From positions 62,001-126,000 of the forward strand of contig JBJLEF010000005.1 in assembly GCA_045565995.1 (NCBI GenBank): a stretch of DNA of 64,000 bases, in the 5' to 3' direction. The stretch comes from UBA721 sp002705165. GTDB taxonomy: Bacteria; Planctomycetota; Planctomycetia; Pirellulales; Pirellulaceae. The position numbers and the translations under genes were made by a program. The notes under the pieces are model-generated. The model did not search any database and was not told the origin of the DNA. It saw only the letters and a program-made list of their open reading frames with translations. Positions 62,968 through 64,000 of this stretch are shown one piece after another. The number at the start of each line of letters is the position of its first letter. Position 1 is the stretch's first letter.

Positions 62968-63912
62968 ATGAATACTACCAATCTGGAAAATACTCAGCCA
63001 CTTAATAAGCAAGCTAAAAAGGTCATCATCTCACTCAACCCGAAGGCTGGGAGTGGACCAAGCGGGCAGTTAGCGGCAGAACTACGCAATATCCTCAATT
63101 CCCGAGGATTTGAGGCGGAAGTCGAAACTGACCTGCCAAGCATCGTATCGAAAGCAAAATTAGCCGTAGCCGAAAACAACCTGCGGTGTGTCGTTGGGGT
63201 AGGAGGAGATGGCACTCAAACATTGATGCTCAATGAACTGCCTCCCGAGGCCAATCTATGCGTCTTTCCTCAAGGGACCGAAAATGTACTGGCTAAATAC
63301 TTTCAACTTCCGCAAACTTCAGAAGAAGTTGCGGACCTGGTGACCAATGGTCGTGTCGCCCAAATTGACGCTGGGAGGATCACGGAAGCTAATGGCGAAA
63401 GCAAACTATTCTGCCTGATGGTAGGTTGTGGAGTGGATGCCGCGATCGTCCATCAGTTAGCTGCAGACCGAACTGGTCACATTACCAAACTTTCCTATCT
63501 GCCCCCTATCTGGAAAGTGATCAAAAAGTACAACTATCCCAAACTGCTGGTCACTTCGGAGGAGTGGGGTAACGAAGTTCTGGAGGCTCGAGTCCTATTT
63601 GTCATGAATATCAACCGTTACGCTTTGGGAATCTCCATGACTCCGGATACTAAGCCTCAGGATGGCAAACTGGGGATTTGTGCTTTCAAAAAACGCGGGA
63701 TATTTCAAATGTTACGCTATTTCCTACTGCTACTGACAAATCAGCATCACAAACGTAAAGACTGTGTCATTCGTTACGCAAGCAGTCTGAAAGTCAGATC
63801 TAAGGAGATGCCGGATACCCCGACTCAGATCGATGGCGATCCGTGCGGAACGCTTCCTGTAACAATCGAAACCGTCCCCCAACGCCTGAGGTTGATCGTG
63901 CCGGCCAGCTAA
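62968..63912 (+). CDS. Diacylglycerol kinase / YegS-LCB5 family lipid kinase-like protein
   Basis: A 314-residue protein of the DAGK catalytic superfamily. It has KVIISLNPKAGSGPSGQLAA, VVGVGGDGTQTLMLNEL with the GGDGT ATP motif, and FPQGTENVLAKYFQLP, where the usual GTGN reads GTEN. GCGVDAAIVHQLA and GISMTPDTKPQDG follow as in the second domain. The change from Gly to Glu next to the ATP pocket may affect activity. Product class (lipid or sphingoid kinase) cannot be assigned. Start ATG 62968. Confidence 0.85.
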   Translation: MNTTNLENTQPLNKQAKKVIISLNPKAGSGPSGQLAAELRNILNSRGFEAEVETDLPSIVSKAKLAVAENNLRCVVGVGGDGTQTLMLNELPPEANLCVFPQGTENVLAKYFQLPQTSEEVADLVTNGRVAQIDAGRITEANGESKLFCLMVGCGVDAAIVHQLAADRTGHITKLSYLPPIWKVIKKYNYPKLLVTSEEWGNEVLEARVLFVMNINRYALGISMTPDTKPQDGKLGICAFKKRGIFQMLRYFLLLLTNQHHKRKDCVIRYASSLKVRSKEMPDTPTQIDGDPCGTLPVTIETVPQRLRLIVPAS

Positions 63913-63939
63913 GCATTCAGGTTATCTCCCGAACGCCCT

Positions 63940-64000
63940 TTACTTTAGCACACGCAACAATTTGGCATTCCCACGTTTTTGAGCGGCATCAAAAGCATCG
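63940..64000 (-). CDS. C-terminal fragment of a gene running off the right edge
   Basis: On the minus strand the last 61 bases read DAFDAAQKRGNAKLLRVLK and stop at TAA 63940-63942. The A..A.KRGN..LLRVLK pattern resembles the end of a helical repeat (ankyrin- or HEAT-like) protein. Too short to name. It converges on the lipid-kinase-like gene. Confidence 0.45.
   Translation of the reverse strand, partial: DAFDAAQKRGNAKLLRVLK

Overview
The window reads as a chromosome segment of a planctomycete (Planctomycetota, probably Planctomycetales). The evidence is the company of genes rather than a marker gene: a DUF1501 protein, a Tat-exported Gfo/Idh/MocA oxidoreductase, a DUF1570 peptidase-like protein, a TPR protein carrying two RNA polymerase alpha-CTD-like modules, many secreted proteins of unknown function, an AsmA-like envelope protein, and a dnaA gene with no dnaN, recF or gyrB beside it. 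Base composition looks balanced and even. There is no insertion sequence, prophage or CRISPR array; this is mostly core genome.

Layout. 1-6.7 kb: end of a DUF1501 gene, eno, ribE-ksgA-small protein, the selenocysteine tRNA gene, two small membrane proteins, surE. 6.8-13.6 kb: guaA, ettA, a lysine-rich miniprotein, a SelW-like selenoprotein read through an in-frame TGA, then on the minus strand proC, an acidic hypothetical gene and an EF-P-like gene. 13.7-23.7 kb: selB-selA, a secreted protein, guaB overlapping a planctomycete secreted protein, nnrE, a diadenylate cyclase, a HEAT lipoprotein. 23.8-29.4 kb: methyltransferase, membrane protein, dnaA with a repeat-bearing leader, Tat oxidoreductase. 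29.5-43.8 kb: a long minus-strand block (DUF1570, secreted protein, nadK, dxs, ispA, xseB, xseA, acyltransferase, dapF, AsmA-like, GT39-like). 44.1-53.2 kb: a broken MFS transporter gene, tilS, rny-ymdB, lipoprotein, DUF2752, VWA protein. 53.5-64 kb: hydrolase, LysM protein, secDF-yajC-tgt, TPR/alpha-CTD protein, tRNA-Thr, a candidate structured RNA, a lipid-kinase-like gene and a fragment.

The main find is a selenocysteine system spread over 12.4 kb: tRNA-Sec (UCA anticodon), SelB and SelA, plus a client selenoprotein whose UGA codon sits in a CxxU redox motif and is followed by a short hairpin fitting a bacterial SECIS. A conventional gene caller would miss the selenoprotein because of the TGA. 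selD is not in the window and must lie elsewhere.

Other points of interest: an MFS gene disrupted by three apparent one-base deletions, an 11-copy 12-bp minisatellite inside secDF, a 27-bp perfect palindrome between convergent genes, a probable AUC start codon, a diadenylate cyclase with a changed RHR motif, and a three-way-junction RNA candidate at 62.56-62.65 kb. All calls are from reading the sequence; no database search was possible.
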